A stretch of DNA of 7,103 bases from CAYONM01 sp964405325 (GTDB lineage Bacteria > Planctomycetota > UBA11346), in the NCBI GenBank assembly GCA_964405325.1, contig CAYONM010000195.1, positions 1-7,103 of the forward strand, given 5' to 3'. A model generated the notes under the pieces. The model saw only the letters and a list, made by a program, of their open reading frames with translations, had not been told where the DNA came from and did not search any database. A program made the translations under genes and the position numbers. How positions within the stretch are numbered: the stretch's first letter is position 1; the number at the start of each line of letters is the position of its first letter. Positions 6,310 through 7,103 of this stretch are shown in pieces.

Positions 6310-6977
6310 ACGTTCCCCTGCACGGTATCATCTTCGACATGGATGGCGTGCTCTGCGATTCGGAGCCATTTATTCTGCAAGCAGCGCAATGCTTCCTGCA
6401 AAACCGTTATGCTATCAGTGTCCCCGCCTACGACTTCAAGCCCTTCATCGGCGCAGGCGAAGACCGCTTTATCGGTGGTCCGGCCGAAAAACACGGCATC
6501 ACCATTCAGCTGCCGCAGGACAAGATCGCCACCTATGAGATCTATTACCGCCTGATCGACGGTCAGCTGCAAGCGCTGCCGGGCGTACACGAATTCATCC
6601 AGACCCTACAGGACCAGGATAAACGTCTGGCCGTGGCCTCGGCCGCCGACCGCGGCAAGGTGGAGGCCAATCTGGAAGCCATCGGCCTGGATCTGGTCGG
6701 TTTTGCGGCGGTGATCAGTTCCGAGGATGTGGAACACAAGAAACCCGATCCGGCCTGTTTCCTCACCGCCGCCAAAGCCATGCAGCTACCACCGGAACAG
6801 TGCCTGGTGATTGAAGATGCCATCAACGGCATCCGCGCCGCCAAGGCGGCCGGCTGTCGTGCCCTGGCGCTGTGCACCAGTTTTCCGGCCGACGAACTGC
6901 TGGCCGCCGGAGCCGATGCCACCTGTGCCGACCTCAGCCGGGTCCCAGCGGAGGTGATGGGATGGTTGGCTGACTGA
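6306..6977 (+). CDS. HAD subfamily IA hydrolase, beta-phosphoglucomutase-like
   Basis: This is a cytosolic, Mg-dependent phosphatase or phosphomutase of the haloacid dehalogenase superfamily, probably on a sugar phosphate. The 223-residue length is usual. Motif I is FDMDGVLCDSE (10-20), with nucleophile D11 and general acid/base D13. A helical C1 cap follows at about 20-85, with GAGEDRFIGG (49-58). Motif II is AVASAADR with S112, motif III is K145/K146 in HKKPDP, and motif IV is VIEDAINGIRAAKAAG (168-183) with E170 and D171. All are intact. The start is the ATG of the ATGA overlap with the isomerase stop, so translation is coupled. The C1 cap separates it from the capless Kdo-8-phosphate phosphatase KdsC. 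Its substrate cannot be told from sequence; pairing with an arabinose-5-phosphate isomerase suggests a related sugar phosphate. Confidence 0.93.
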   Translation: MNVPLHGIIFDMDGVLCDSEPFILQAAQCFLQNRYAISVPAYDFKPFIGAGEDRFIGGPAEKHGITIQLPQDKIATYEIYYRLIDGQLQALPGVHEFIQTLQDQDKRLAVASAADRGKVEANLEAIGLDLVGFAAVISSEDVEHKKPDPACFLTAAKAMQLPPEQCLVIEDAINGIRAAKAAGCRALALCTSFPADELLAAGADATCADLSRVPAEVMGWLAD

Positions 6978-6991
6978 CGAGAGCCTCGTCA
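6975..6991 (+). terminator. Short hairpin at the end of the isomerase-HAD operon
   Basis: TGACGAG (6975-6981), which includes the HAD stop codon, pairs perfectly with CTCGTCA (6985-6991) around the 3-base loop AGC. No T-run follows (AAGCAACAATC), so it is not a classical intrinsic terminator. It may mark or protect the 3' end of the transcript, or be chance. Confidence 0.3.
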
Positions 6992-7027
6992 AAGCAACAA
7001 TCATGGCATAGCGTGTACGGCAAACGC

Positions 7028-7103
7028 TCAGCCCAACTCCCGCAAGACCGAATCGATCGATTCGATCGCGTCCAGTTCGCACCCAGCATCAATGGCATCG
7101 GCC
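7028..7103 (-). CDS. Possible C-terminal end of a gene cut by the window edge
   Basis: On the minus strand, a frame enters from the right edge and stays open to a TGA at 7028-7030. It encodes ADAIDAGCELDAIESIDSV followed by LREL and a final Gly. The composition (helical, acidic, ending in a LREL-type tail) is protein-like, and the neighbouring HAD gene ends about 50 bp away in convergent orientation, which fits two converging units. Only 24 codons are visible, too few to name a family or to exclude a chance open frame. Confidence 0.45.
   Translation of the reverse strand, partial: ADAIDAGCELDAIESIDSVLRELG

Noticed and set aside
6992..7027. Possible small RNA or tRNA in the gap after the HAD gene
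   Set aside because: Far too short for a tRNA; apart from the adjoining 7-bp hairpin, no structure or motif is seen.

Overview
The window reads as an ordinary bacterial chromosome segment with moderately high GC and tightly packed genes. The best guess for the source is a planctomycete (Planctomycetota) or a relative. That rests mainly on the secreted squalene-cyclase-like repeat protein at the left, a family typical of that phylum, and on the general look of the other proteins. It is an inference from protein style, with no rRNA or other marker to confirm it.

Left part (1-1556): a secreted prenyltransferase/squalene-oxidase-repeat protein (235-1368, +) starts from a clear Shine-Dalgarno site and carries a signal peptide. 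Immediately behind it, in another frame, lies the C-terminal end of an AraC-type DNA-binding domain with no N-terminal part and no start of its own (about 1371-1556), taken here as a gene remnant.

Middle (1559-4106, all minus strand): a cation diffusion facilitator transporter (1559-2539) lies downstream of serine hydroxymethyltransferase glyA (2712-3989). Between them is a perfect 16-bp-arm inverted repeat (2620-2654) whose two arms each contain an 11-bp palindrome, GTCGTNACGAC. The glyA leader (about 4016-4106) carries a well-conserved ZTP (pfl) riboswitch aptamer only 13 nt from the glyA Shine-Dalgarno. This ties one-carbon/folate metabolism to the purine intermediate ZTP, probably through control of translation start.

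Right part (4256-7103): a small NADPH-dependent FMN reductase-like flavoprotein (4256-4816, +) converges on, and overlaps by 11 bp, a 146-residue protein of unknown function (4806-5246, -). That unknown gene is divergent, at 43 bp, from a D-arabinose-5-phosphate isomerase of the KdsD/KpsF type (5290-6309, +). The isomerase stop overlaps by 4 bp (ATGA) the start of a HAD subfamily IA phosphatase/phosphomutase (6306-6977, +), so these two are almost certainly translated as a coupled pair, perhaps acting on sugar phosphates near the Kdo pathway. A short hairpin follows, and the right edge cuts what may be the C-terminal end of another minus-strand gene.

The clearest regulatory find is the ZTP riboswitch before glyA. 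The least explained elements are the nested palindrome at 2620-2654, the AraC-domain remnant and the unknown 146-residue protein. I see no CRISPR array, insertion sequence, tRNA, rRNA or phage gene, and no clear evidence of a wholly new system.
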